Source: Nephthysia sp036513515 | Lineage (GTDB): Bacteria > Chloroflexota > Dormibacteria > Dormibacterales > Dormibacteraceae | Direction: 5' to 3' | Assembly: GCA_036513515.1 (NCBI GenBank) | Contig: DATBYW010000129.1 | Location: 1-22,215 of the forward strand | DNA: 22,215 nt | Part shown: positions 1 through 7,409 of the stretch, one piece after another | Layout of the letters: every line of letters starts with the position of its first letter | How positions within the stretch are numbered: the stretch's first letter is position 1 | Position numbers and translations under genes: made by a program | The notes under the pieces: generated by a model | Told to the model about the DNA's origin: nothing | Databases searched by the model: none | The model's input: the letters and a program-made list of their open reading frames with translations, nothing else

Positions 1-93
1 TACTCGTTTGCGGACTGGACACCATGAGACTCTTGACCTCCAGATGCCGAATTGCTTTGCAGATGCCGATTTGCTTGCAGCGCGAGCGGTCAC
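1..93 (-). CDS. Possible partial CDS running off the left edge
   Basis: On the minus strand a frame is open from a GTG at 93 to the window edge (31 codons, no stop). A second candidate is an ATG at 25 in another frame, preceded by a GGAGG about 11 bases upstream. A copy of the GTAAC-N9-TAGTT motif at 112-130 points toward both. I do not recognise either peptide and cannot choose between them; the gene, if real, lies mostly outside the window. Confidence 0.22.
   Translation of the reverse strand, partial: MTARAASKSASAKQFGIWRSRVSWCPVRKRV
42..78. repeat. Short tandem direct repeat, two units
   Basis: Two adjacent units of 19 and 18 bases (42-60 and 61-78) both begin AGATGCCGA and end TTGC. They differ by one substitution and one missing T in a run. 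They lie in the presumed leader or start region of the left-edge minus-strand gene. No function can be assigned. Confidence 0.6.
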
Positions 94-111
94 TGCGGAT
101 CTTCCTGAGAC

Positions 112-130
112 AACTACGGCAGCTGGTTAC
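112..130 (-). promoter_or_regulatory. GTAAC-N9-TAGTT motif, minus strand (copy 1)
   Basis: Reading the minus strand, GTAAC (130-126) is followed after exactly nine bases by TAGTT (116-112), then GT. It has the same architecture as seven plus-strand copies in the window. It is divergent from the copy at 172-190, so the two form a back-to-back pair. It would drive a minus-strand gene leaving the window on the left. Confidence 0.55.
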
Positions 131-171
131 TGTCGTCTGCCTGCCCATCCCTGACCGTCCCGCTCCCATCT

Positions 172-190
172 GTAACCCGCGACAGTATCT
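172..190 (+). promoter_or_regulatory. GTAAC-N9-TATCT motif (copy 2), upstream of the Tat protein
   Basis: GTAAC (172-176), nine bases, then TATCT (186-190). If TATCTA is the -10 element, transcription would start near 198, giving a leader of about 72 bases before the ATG at 270. Confidence 0.6.
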
Positions 191-269
191 ATACCGACGC
201 CTGTCTGCGAATGGATACCGGCGAGCCTCGTGCTGGGTGTCTACCGGAAGCTACTTAGGAGGGACCTTG

Positions 270-872
270 ATGGACCAGGCAAACTCGAAGCGGCCAATCA
301 TAGACGGCTTCCCGTTTATGGCCTCCCGACGTCAGATCCTCCAGGGTGCGGCCCTGGCAGGGGCGGCCATTGCTGTGACACCGTTGGCGAACCCGGTTAC
401 CGCCTTGGCCGATGACAACGACAAAGATGCTTCGAAGGTTCTCAAGTTCTCGACGATGGCGGGAATCCACGCGCCCTTCCTCGGCGATGCCGGGCTGGCC
501 GCATTCCGCGGTGTGCATGGCGGTGGGGCTCCTTGGATCATCTCCGAAGGGGACGGATCATTGAGGTCCGATGGGCGACTGACCGTGCGTGTTCGCGGGC
601 TCGTCCTCGATCCGGCTTTTGTGCCGGCTCCCAACGGCGGCACGAACCCGATCCTCTCCTTCGTGGCGATCGTGAGCGGCTTCAGCACCGATCTCTCGAA
701 TCCAGTTAATCTCACGACGGGCCTCTTTCCGGCCTCTAAATCGGGCAACGCCGACATTTCGGCGACGCTTGCTCTGCCGAAGCCATTCTTGGCACCAATC
801 ATCTTTGTGGCGTCTCTTCCCATTGGCAACCCCGCCGCCCCGCGATGGTTCGCGGTGACAGGTGTGCACTGA
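270..872 (+). CDS. Tat-exported protein of unknown function
   Basis: This gene encodes 200 residues. The start at ATG 270 is set by a strong AGGAGG at 258-263; the frame is open upstream to 24, but that extension looks non-coding and has no ribosome site. Residues 19-24 read SRRQIL, followed by an alanine-rich hydrophobic stretch (about 27-38) and a plausible signal-peptidase site after ALA at 45-47. This is a twin-arginine signal peptide. The mature part of about 150 residues is rich in Gly, Pro, Ser and small hydrophobics, contains an HGGGAPWIISEG segment, has no cysteines and shows no further membrane segment, so it is probably a secreted beta-rich domain. I do not recognise the family. 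It carries the shared GTAAC-N9-TATCT motif 80 bases upstream, which puts it in the same putative regulon as the redox block. Confidence 0.8.
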   Translation: MDQANSKRPIIDGFPFMASRRQILQGAALAGAAIAVTPLANPVTALADDNDKDASKVLKFSTMAGIHAPFLGDAGLAAFRGVHGGGAPWIISEGDGSLRSDGRLTVRVRGLVLDPAFVPAPNGGTNPILSFVAIVSGFSTDLSNPVNLTTGLFPASKSGNADISATLALPKPFLAPIIFVASLPIGNPAAPRWFAVTGVH

Positions 873-1269
873 TACCGAGGGCGGAGGAGGCGACCAGATA
901 ATCGCCGGCCTCAGGTCTACCTAATCACCGAGCACCACGGCTGATCTTCTGGCCGGCCAACCAGAGGATCAGGCGGGTGGCGTACGTCCGTCTGATCCCG
1001 TTGCCCAATGCGGCGCCCTCCCATGCAACCTCTGCGGGAAGGGTTCAGGACGCACTCGCCGACGCTCAGTCCCACCTCTAGGTGGTCTCACCGATACTGT
1101 CGCGTAGTTCGCTTTAGGCGGTTTTACCGATGCGGGTGCTTCGCGATGCCCCTAGCCTCTCCAGCGAGGGATACGAACTGTCAGTAATGCTGCGGCCCCA
1201 CCCTCGACGCCAACCTGGATGTCGAACAAGCAAGCCGTGCTCCGCCACACTTGACGCGAGGTTGCGGCG
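873..1269. other. Intergenic region without a recognisable gene
   Basis: About 400 bases between the Tat protein and the ECF sigma gene. It holds one strong hairpin (941-972). I found no exact copy of the GTAAC-N9-TA motif here, so autoregulation of the sigma gene through that motif is not evident. No open frame with a ribosome site and sensible composition was seen. Confidence 0.5.
941..972. terminator. Strong hairpin downstream of the Tat protein gene
   Basis: Arms 941-952 and 961-972 form a 12-base-pair stem with one G-U pair and an 8-base loop. It lies about 70 bases after the stop codon at 870-872. There is no T-run after it on either strand, so it may be a factor-assisted terminator or mRNA 3'-end stabiliser rather than a classical intrinsic terminator. 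Confidence 0.45.
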
Positions 1270-1806
1270 GTGAAGGCCGAACCGTCTCTTGCCACAGACA
1301 CGTACATGGAGTGGCAGGACGTCTACCGCGACAACGTGGCCGGAATTCACCGACTCATCTACACCCGAGTCGGCAGTCGGTCGGATGCCGAAGACCTCAC
1401 CGCGGAGGTATTCATGGCGACGCTCAAGCCGCTTCGCCTCCCCGCCCGGGTGCACGAGGTACGCGCATACCTGGTCGCCACGGCCAGGACGGTGATGGCG
1501 AGCTTCTGGCGCAGGCACTATGCCGCTCCTCCGATGGTGATGGCAACTGACTTCATGCAGGATCACCTGGTGCATCTGGAGTCTGATGCCGGCGTGACGC
1601 GGGCATCAGAGATCCTGAGCCGCCTGCCGGACCGATCACGCACGATCCTCGAGCTCAGGTTCCTGCGCGGCTACTCGATCCGCGAAGCCGCCGACCAGAT
1701 GAGCGTCAGCGTCTCCAACGCGAAGGTGCTTCAGTACCGGGCGCTGCGGCACGCTGCCTCAATCAGTGAAGAGATCGAGGCAGAGAGGTCGACCGCCACG
1801 GCGTAA
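1270..1806 (+). CDS. ECF-type RNA polymerase sigma factor
   Basis: 178 residues, the usual length for an extracytoplasmic-function sigma-70 factor. Region 2 spans about residues 13-75: WQDVYRDNVAGIHRLIYTRVG, then the conserved DAEDLTAEVF helix (about 40-49) that contacts the -10 element and core polymerase. Region 4 spans about 110-165, with LPDRSRTILELRFLRGYSIREAADQMSVSVSNAKVLQYRALRHA forming the -35-binding helix-turn-helix. The GTG at 1270 has only a weak ribosome site; ATG 1306 just before WQDVY is an alternative. No anti-sigma gene follows; the next gene, 110 bases on, is an ATPase-LuxR regulator. A broken paralog of region 2 lies at 6453-6640. It is the only intact sigma factor in the window and so the first candidate to read the GTAAC-N9-TA promoters, which is inference. 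Confidence 0.9.
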   Translation: MKAEPSLATDTYMEWQDVYRDNVAGIHRLIYTRVGSRSDAEDLTAEVFMATLKPLRLPARVHEVRAYLVATARTVMASFWRRHYAAPPMVMATDFMQDHLVHLESDAGVTRASEILSRLPDRSRTILELRFLRGYSIREAADQMSVSVSNAKVLQYRALRHAASISEEIEAERSTATA

Positions 1807-1916
1807 CGGGTTTTCGCGGTAATGGAGCCCGCTGCCTGATGCCCTCGGCCAGGCGGACCGCTCACCGGTGCCCGGGTATACGATTGGGTCCCGTCATCAA
1901 GGGGTGGGACTACCGG

Positions 1917-4364
1917 ATGAATCGTGCGCCCCCCGCCAGCAAAGTGATCCTGCGAGCTCAGATGCGGCTTCCGGCCGGATTGGGCAGTCTGATCGGCAGG
2001 GAGGCCGAGCTCGAGTCGGCGGCTCGGTTGTTGCAAGAGCCGACGGTGCGCCTTCTAACGCTCACTGGCGCCGGCGGAGTCGGCAAGACGCGGCTGGCCG
2101 TGGAGGTCGCGACCCTGTGCGGGTCCGGGTTCCACGACGGCGGCCGCTTCGTTCCGCTCGGCCGTCTGACCGACCCGCAACAGGTGCTGCCCGCCATCGG
2201 TCACTCGCTGGACTTCGCAGAGTCCGTCAGCACCGACCTCTCTGAACGCCTGCTGGACGCCCTCCGAAACCGTCACTTCCTGCTCTTCCTGGACAACTTC
2301 GAGCACGTGCTGCCGGCGGCACCGATGGTGGCCGAGCTCCTGGGTGCCTGCGCGGATCTGAAAGTCCTGGTCACCAGCCAGGCCGCCCTTCATCTCGCCG
2401 GCGAGTACGAGTTCCCGGTCCTCCCGCTACCCGTGCCCGCCAGCACTGCTGAATTCGAGACGCTGGCCGGATCGCCGGCCGTCCGCCTCTTCGTCGAGCG
2501 GGCCAAGGCCGTGTCCCCCGACTTCCATCTGGAGGTCTCCAATGCCCAGGCGACGGTGGAGGTGTGTCGCCGGCTGGACGGCCTGCCTCTCGCGATCGAA
2601 CTTGCGGCGCCTCGGATCAGAGTGCTCACACCAAAGGCCATGCTGGTACGCCTCGATCGCTCTCTGGAGCTGCTGGCCGGGGGCCGGCGGGACGCGCCGG
2701 CTCGCCAGCAGGCGCTGAGCAACACACTCGATTGGAGCTACACGCTGCTCGATGAGGAGCAACGGCTGGCGCTGCTGCAGCTCACCGTCTTCCCCGCGTC
2801 CTTCACGGTCGAGACCAGCGAGCGTTTCTTACAGCTTGCCGCCGAGGCGTCCGTGCTCGAAGTCCTCGGCGCATTGGTCGAGCGCGGCTTTCTCCGCCGC
2901 GAGGACACACCACAGGGCGAGAACCGCCTCTCCATGCCGGTGCTGATCCGACAGTTCTTGCGAGAGCGCTTCCTGGACAGCCCGGCTGCGGCCGAGCTGG
3001 CGGAGCGTCACGCCATGCTGCAGCTGGGCCTGGTCGACAGTGCTTACAGCGGCCTGCGGCGCAGGAGCAGCGAGAGTTGGCTGAACCGCATGGAGTCCGA
3101 GCGTGACAGCCTTGCTGCGGCCGTCGGCTGGTTCATAACGTCTGGGCGGAGCGAGGAAGCCCTGCGCATGGCAGCCTGGCTCTGGCGGTTCTGGTTTCTG
3201 CACGGCTACGTGGACGAGTGCCGCAGGTGGCTCGGCGAGGTGCTGTCGATGGCGCCAGTGCCCGATACACCGGATGCGGCCGAGGCGCTCCTTGGAGCCG
3301 GCTTCGCGGCCCACTATCAGGCTGACTATCGCGCCGCGGAGTCTTTCTTCATGTCCAGCCTCGGGATATCCCGGCGACTTCACGACATACCGCACACAGC
3401 CGTCTCTCTTAACGGCCTGGGCGGCCTGGCCAGGGTGCGAGGGGACTACGCGGGCGCCAAGCGGCTCTATGAGGAAGGGCTCGCGCTCGTCGTCGCTCTG
3501 GACGACGACCCCGGCGTCGCGACCCTGCTCGAACGCCTGGGGCTCGTTCAGTGGCTGATGGGGGAGATGGATGCCGCTCAGGAGTCTCTCTCGAGGGCGC
3601 TGGCGCTGTGCCACGAGGTGGGCGATCGCCGGGGAATCGTCCAGGCCCTGCAGGGACTGGGTTGGTTCGCCATCAACCGCGGTGAGACCAGGGCGGCCGC
3701 TAACCTCCTGATCGACGCGCTGGCGAGATCGCGGAGCCTGGGGGACAGGTGGAACATGGCGCGCGCGCTCTATTCGCTCGGCCTGGTCTCTTACAGAGAG
3801 AGGGACCTGGACCTGGCGAGGCAGCGGCAGGTTGACGCCTTGGGGGCGGCGAACCAGGTGGGGGACAAGGCGCTCATGCGAGCCTGCCTGGAAGCTCTGG
3901 CGGCGGTGGCCGACGCGCAAGGACATCACGTTTCAGCGGCGGAGCTCCTCGGCGCGGCAGCAGCGCTGGCCGGTGCCGCACCGGACGTGCGAAGCGCGGT
4001 GCTGGAGAGCCCGGTCCTGGACAGGGAGTATCCCGGCCTGGTTGAGTCGGTGTCGGCCGCTCTGTCAGGAGCTCGGTTTGTAGAGGCGTGGGACAAGGGT
4101 CACGCCAGCACGCCCCTGCAGGCGCTCGACTTTGCGTTGCGACATGAGGAGTCCGCGACCGGAGGGCACCCCGAGGGCCTGAGCGACCGCGAGCTCGTCG
4201 TCCTGCGGCTGGTTGCGACCGGCGGCACCAATGCCCAGATCGCGCATCAGCTGTTCCTTAGCATCAGGACCGTCGACGCACATCTGCGGACAATCTATCG
4301 AAAGCTCGGCGTTACATCGCGCGCCGCCGCCACCCGGTTTGCGGTCGAGCACGAATTGACCTGA
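1917..4364 (+). CDS. ATPase/TPR regulator with C-terminal LuxR domain (COG3903 type)
   Basis: 815 residues from ATG 1917; the same frame opens at ATG 1839, but the extra 26 residues look non-native and family members begin just before the LPAGLGSLIGREAELE motif seen here. An NB-ARC/AAA-like ATPase follows: Walker A GAGGVGKT at about 51-58, Walker B LLFLDN at about 122-127, and RLDGLPLAIELAA typical of the STAND class. TPR-like helical repeats fill about residues 420-690 (for example LGGLARVRGDYAGAKRLYEEGLAL). The last 60 residues are a LuxR/GerE helix-turn-helix (LSDRELVVLRLVATGGTNAQ...RTVDAHLRTIYRKLGV). Such proteins are signal-gated transcription factors, but the signal cannot be read from sequence. 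It follows the ECF sigma gene in the same direction and is convergent with FtsH. Confidence 0.88.
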   Translation: MNRAPPASKVILRAQMRLPAGLGSLIGREAELESAARLLQEPTVRLLTLTGAGGVGKTRLAVEVATLCGSGFHDGGRFVPLGRLTDPQQVLPAIGHSLDFAESVSTDLSERLLDALRNRHFLLFLDNFEHVLPAAPMVAELLGACADLKVLVTSQAALHLAGEYEFPVLPLPVPASTAEFETLAGSPAVRLFVERAKAVSPDFHLEVSNAQATVEVCRRLDGLPLAIELAAPRIRVLTPKAMLVRLDRSLELLAGGRRDAPARQQALSNTLDWSYTLLDEEQRLALLQLTVFPASFTVETSERFLQLAAEASVLEVLGALVERGFLRREDTPQGENRLSMPVLIRQFLRERFLDSPAAAELAERHAMLQLGLVDSAYSGLRRRSSESWLNRMESERDSLAAAVGWFITSGRSEEALRMAAWLWRFWFLHGYVDECRRWLGEVLSMAPVPDTPDAAEALLGAGFAAHYQADYRAAESFFMSSLGISRRLHDIPHTAVSLNGLGGLARVRGDYAGAKRLYEEGLALVVALDDDPGVATLLERLGLVQWLMGEMDAAQESLSRALALCHEVGDRRGIVQALQGLGWFAINRGETRAAANLLIDALARSRSLGDRWNMARALYSLGLVSYRERDLDLARQRQVDALGAANQVGDKALMRACLEALAAVADAQGHHVSAAELLGAAAALAGAAPDVRSAVLESPVLDREYPGLVESVSAALSGARFVEAWDKGHASTPLQALDFALRHEESATGGHPEGLSDRELVVLRLVATGGTNAQIAHQLFLSIRTVDAHLRTIYRKLGVTSRAAATRFAVEHELT

Positions 4365-4369
4365 GCAAA

Positions 4370-4389
4370 GGGGAAACCGGATGGTCCCC
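4370..4389. terminator. Candidate bidirectional terminator between convergent genes
   Basis: GGGGA (4370-4374) pairs with TCCCC (4385-4389), and CC (4377-4378) with GG (4383-4384), around a GGAT loop with a two-base AA bulge. On the minus strand the hairpin is followed by CTTTG, a short T-run. It sits in the 43-base gap between the stops of the LuxR regulator and FtsH. Confidence 0.35.
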
Positions 4390-4407
4390 CGGGGTGCGGG
4401 CTCCTCG

Positions 4408-6204
4408 TCAGGACGCGGGTAGCGCGAGATGGTTTGCCGTGCCAACTATGTCGTCCAGCTCCCTTGCGCTGACCGTCTCGACCTCTTTCAGGCGGACAAC
4501 CACGCGGTCCATCAGGGTGCGCTGCGCGCCGAGGATCTGGCGGGCGCCGTGACAGGCCTCGTTGAGGATTTCGGTGACCTCATTGTCGACTGCCGCGGCA
4601 AGCGCCTCCGAGAGCTCATGGCGCTCAGAGAGCTCAAAGCCGATGGCCATCGCGCCCAACTTTGCGCTCATGCCCCATTCCGTCACCATGCGTCGAGCGA
4701 TCTGCGTGGCCCGCTGAATGTCGTTGGCGGCGCCCGAGGTGATGTCGCCGAAGACCAATTCCTCCGCCACGCGGCCGCCCATCAGACCTGAGAGCTGGTC
4801 ACCGAGGTCCTTCTTGCTGAGCAGATAGCGATCTCCTTCCGGAATGCTGAGAGTCCAGCCCAGCGCGGCGCCTCGCGCCACGATCGAGACCTTATAGACC
4901 GGTTCGCAGCCGGCCAGCGCCCGCATGACCAGCGCGTGACCGACCTCGTGGTAGGCGACGATTTCCTTTTCATCCTCTGAAATCCGCCGGCTTCGGCGCT
5001 CCGGGCCCGCGATCACTCGAGCCATCGCTTCTTCCAGCTCACCCGTGCCGATGGCGCGGCGGTTACCGCGGGCGGCCAGGATCGCAGACTCGTTCAGCAG
5101 GTGGGCGAGGTCGGCGCCGCTGAAGCCCGGAGTCTGTCGGGCAACGGACTCGAGATCGACCGACATCTCCAGGCGCTTACTTCGAGCGTGGACTGCGAGG
5201 ATGCCCGTGCGCCCGGCCAGGTCCGGCAGATCGACCCTGATCTGACGGTCGAAGCGCCCGGGCCGGAGGAGGGCAGGGTCGAGGACATCGGCCCGGTTCG
5301 TGGCCGCCACCACGATGACGCGGGCGTCGGTGTTGAATCCGTCCATCTCGACCAGCAGCTGGTTGAGCGTCTGCTCCCGCTCATCGTTGCCGGCTCCGAC
5401 GCTGGGTCCTCGTTGCTTGCCCACGGCGTCGATCTCGTCCACGAACACCACGCAGGGAGCGCTCTTGCGCGCTTCCTGGAAGAGGTCGCGGACGCGGCTG
5501 GCGCCGACGCCGACGAACAGTTCCACGAACTCCGACCCGGAGATGGAGAAGAAGGGCACCGCCGCCTCACCGGCGGTGGCCTTGGCGAGGAGCGTCTTGC
5601 CGGTGCCGGGGGGGCCGACGAGCAGGGCGCCCCTGGGCAGGGAGGCACCAAGGTCCGTGAACTTGTCCGGATACCTGAGAAAGTCGACGATCTCCGCCAG
5701 CTCCGTTTTGGCCTCGTCGATGCCCGCGACGTCGGAGAAAGTGATGCGGACCTGCTCCGGCGTGACCAGGCGAGCCTTGGCTCGACCGAAGGTCGTCGGT
5801 TGCGGCCCCGCGCCAGTGTTCGTTCGCTTGAGAAGGAAGAAACCGCCCACGACCAGCCCCAGGATCAGCAGAGTGGGCAGCAGTGAGAGGGCGAGCGACA
5901 TCCTGCCCTCAGTCGCCTGGTAGGTGACGTCGACGCCGGACGCGGCCAGCTTGTCGGCAACTGGAGCCGAATCCGTCGGCAGCTGAGTCTCCCAGACGCG
6001 GCCCTGACTGTCAGTGGTCTCGGCCGTGGTCCCGCTAATCACCACGTGGGCGACGGCACCCTGTGCCGCCTCTGCCTCCAGCTTGGTCAAGCTCCATTCG
6101 GAAGGTTGAGCGGATGAGCTCAAGACGAGTCCAAGACCGGCGATGCCAGCCAGAAGAAGGCCCACGGCGGCGATGAGCAGGGGTCTGTAAGTGCGCTTGA
6201 TCAC
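4408..6204 (-). CDS. ftsH: ATP-dependent zinc metalloprotease FtsH
   Basis: 598 residues from a GTG at 6204 with a weak ribosome site. FtsH is a membrane-anchored hexameric AAA+ protease that extracts and degrades membrane and regulatory proteins. Two transmembrane segments (about 8-30 and 104-125) flank an external domain. The AAA module has Walker A GPPGTGKT (197-204), pore loop FVGVGAS (230-236), Walker B VVFVDEID (252-259) and the SRH segment DPALLRPGRFDR (309-320). The zinc site is HEVGH (419-423), with the third ligand Asp in AANDIQRAT at 495. The protein is slightly short at the C-terminus, which is common. It has Val where most FtsH have Ala in HEAGH, which should not affect zinc binding. 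It appears monocistronic between two regulatory loci, so it may be an accessory paralog rather than the housekeeping copy; that is inference. Confidence 0.95.
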   Translation of the reverse strand: MIKRTYRPLLIAAVGLLLAGIAGLGLVLSSSAQPSEWSLTKLEAEAAQGAVAHVVISGTTAETTDSQGRVWETQLPTDSAPVADKLAASGVDVTYQATEGRMSLALSLLPTLLILGLVVGGFFLLKRTNTGAGPQPTTFGRAKARLVTPEQVRITFSDVAGIDEAKTELAEIVDFLRYPDKFTDLGASLPRGALLVGPPGTGKTLLAKATAGEAAVPFFSISGSEFVELFVGVGASRVRDLFQEARKSAPCVVFVDEIDAVGKQRGPSVGAGNDEREQTLNQLLVEMDGFNTDARVIVVAATNRADVLDPALLRPGRFDRQIRVDLPDLAGRTGILAVHARSKRLEMSVDLESVARQTPGFSGADLAHLLNESAILAARGNRRAIGTGELEEAMARVIAGPERRSRRISEDEKEIVAYHEVGHALVMRALAGCEPVYKVSIVARGAALGWTLSIPEGDRYLLSKKDLGDQLSGLMGGRVAEELVFGDITSGAANDIQRATQIARRMVTEWGMSAKLGAMAIGFELSERHELSEALAAAVDNEVTEILNEACHGARQILGAQRTLMDRVVVRLKEVETVSARELDDIVGTANHLALPAS

Positions 6205-6319
6205 GGCGTCTCAGCCAAGACGACATGTGGCGCGCGGTCGCTTCGGAATCGGATCGAAGTCTTCATTGCACCTGAGAAATACGCGGGGCGGATACGAGGG
6301 CAGCGGCCGGGGACAGCTC

Positions 6320-6338
6320 GTAACTCGCCCCAATAGTT
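6320..6338 (+). promoter_or_regulatory. GTAAC-N9-TAGTT motif (copy 3), upstream of the sigma remnant
   Basis: GTAAC (6320-6324), nine bases, then TAGTT (6334-6338) followed by GAG. It points toward the broken ECF sigma gene, whose first readable codon is at about 6453. It may be the surviving promoter of that gene. Confidence 0.55.
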
Positions 6339-6452
6339 GAGATAGATGTCTGATAAATCACGCTGCCGGCGCTCACCGTCTTGGTGGTGATGCGGCGGCG
6401 CGGTCATTGAGCGGGATGCCTTTGTGGGCTTCCCCGAGCCGGCGAAGGCGCC

Positions 6453-6640
6453 GTGACCGACGCCGAGACGCCGGAAAGGGGCCGGGCCTTCCCCGTGGTG
6501 CCGGGGAAGCGTCTACAGCGATTGGGAGTCTGTGTACCGTGACAACCTGCTGGGCATTTACCAGCCGGTGTTCCGAAGAGTCGGGAACGCGCCGGACGCG
6601 GAGGACCTGGCGGAGGAGGTCCTCATGCCAGAGCGAGCTG
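6453..6640 (+). pseudogene. Remnant of a second ECF sigma factor, frameshifted and truncated
   Basis: In the frame starting at about 6520 the translation reads DWESVYRDNLLGIYQPVFRRVG, then NAPDAEDLAEEVLM. This aligns with residues 14-50 of the intact ECF sigma at 1270 (EWQDVYRDNVAGIHRLIYTRVG, SRSDAEDLTAEVFM). There is no valid start in that frame: a stop lies at 6454-6456, and the best N-terminus is a GTG at 6453 in a different frame (MTDAETPERGRAFPVV...), which would need a frameshift near 6510-6520. Similarity stops at about 6640, where the tail of the convergent Rieske gene begins, so the rest of region 2, the linker and region 4 are gone. It is a relic of a paralog. Function as a peptide is unlikely, although the upstream GTAAC-N9-TAGTT motif is intact. 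Confidence 0.7.
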
Positions 6641-6652
6641 CGCCTCGCCCCT

Positions 6653-7318
6653 TCAGGGCAGCAGGATCTCGATCATCCCCTCACGCAGCCGGGCTGGGAT
6701 CTCGGGCAGGGCTGCCGGCTCGCTCTGCAGCCGGTAGTAGAGCACCGTTCCCTTCCAGGAGAAGGCCAGGTCGTGGCAGGGGCAGTCGAATCTCCGCGCC
6801 GCCGTATTGATGGTGAGGATGCAGCCGAGGTGTGTACATACGCCAGACAAGGCTCGCACCTGACCGGCCTCGTTGAGCAGGATGCCGTGGACCTCTTCGG
6901 TGGAAAAACGCATCGCATCGCCCGGCGGCAGCGCGCTCACGGCCGCAACCGGGCGCCAGGATCCGGCGTCCGGCACGAGGGACTGCGTCGCGAGGGGGCT
7001 GACCGTGGCCTGCTGGATGCGATCCGCCGCGCCGCCGACGACCACCGCACCCGCAGCGACGCCTGCCGTGCGGAGAATCCCGCGCCGCGTGACCCGGCTC
7101 CGACCCCTCTCGACCTCGCCGACCTCGGTACCGAGCTCGAGGCTCAGCCGCTCCAGGAAGGCGGGGTCAGGCAGGTCACTGCCCAGCCGCGCCGCTCGGA
7201 GCCAGATTGCAACCTGGATGGCCTCGAACTCCTCAGGGGTTGCCCGGAAGCTCCGGGACCGCTTGCCGGCCAGGAGGCGGTCCACGAAAGCATTGACGCG
7301 GTCGTATTCGTTGCTCAC
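6653..7318 (-). CDS. Rieske [2Fe-2S] protein with helical N-terminal domain and Tat-like segment
   Basis: 221 residues from GTG 7318 (VSNEYDRVNAFVDRLL). The first 75 residues are a charged helical cytoplasmic domain. A twin-arginine motif, TRRGILRTAG (RR at 78-79), and a hydrophobic segment (about 84-97) follow. The C-terminal Rieske fold has CTHLGC (Cys161, His163, Cys166) and CPCH (Cys179, Cys181, His182), which supply the two Cys and two His iron-sulfur ligands plus the disulfide pair found in high-potential Rieske proteins. After the second His the usual GS is replaced by DL. The protein likely transfers electrons outside the membrane. The start is uncertain: the frame is open upstream, including ATG 7411, but there it would overlap the divergent promoter and the gene at 7410. 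It is convergent with the sigma remnant. Confidence 0.85.
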   Translation of the reverse strand: MSNEYDRVNAFVDRLLAGKRSRSFRATPEEFEAIQVAIWLRAARLGSDLPDPAFLERLSLELGTEVGEVERGRSRVTRRGILRTAGVAAGAVVVGGAADRIQQATVSPLATQSLVPDAGSWRPVAAVSALPPGDAMRFSTEEVHGILLNEAGQVRALSGVCTHLGCILTINTAARRFDCPCHDLAFSWKGTVLYYRLQSEPAALPEIPARLREGMIEILLP

Positions 7319-7356
7319 AGCCCGAACTTCGGGCTCGCCTGGTCGCGACTTCTCAT
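7315..7356 (-). CDS. Possible 13-codon upstream ORF coupled to the Rieske gene
   Basis: On the minus strand, ATG at 7356 opens a 13-residue frame (MRSRDQASPKFGL) whose TGA overlaps the GTG start of the Rieske gene as GTGA. The ATG lies 12 bases after the T of a TAGTT element at 7368-7364, the same geometry as the leaderless candidates at 7410 and 7870. It could be a leader peptide that couples translation, or chance. Confidence 0.25.
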   Translation of the reverse strand: MRSRDQASPKFGL

Positions 7357-7363
7357 CACTTCC

Positions 7364-7381
7364 AACTACGTGAGCGGATAC
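7364..7381 (-). promoter_or_regulatory. Near-match to the shared motif (GTATC-N8-TAGTT), minus strand
   Basis: On the minus strand GTATC (7381-7377) is followed after eight bases by TAGTT (7368-7364). It has one mismatch and one base less spacing than the consensus. It is back to back with the exact copy at 7384-7402 and points to the Rieske gene at 7318. Confidence 0.3.
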
Positions 7382-7383
7382 AT

Positions 7384-7402
7384 GTAACCAGCAGTCGTAG
7401 CT
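7384..7402 (+). promoter_or_regulatory. GTAAC-N9-TAGCT motif (copy 4), leaderless geometry
   Basis: GTAAC (7384-7388), nine bases, then TAGCT (7398-7402). The T of TA is exactly 12 bases before ATG 7410. If TAGCTA is the -10 element, the transcript would begin at the start codon. Confidence 0.6.
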
Positions 7403-7409
7403 AAGGGGC

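Noticed and set aside
2829..3929. Minus-strand open frame (366 codons) inside the ATPase-LuxR gene
   Set aside because: It is antisense to TPR repeats of a recognised protein, with no ribosome site or family resemblance.
6407..7387. Plus-strand open frame (326 codons) across the sigma remnant and the Rieske gene
   Set aside because: It is opposite a recognised Rieske protein and in a different frame from the sigma remnant; composition is that of a shadow frame.
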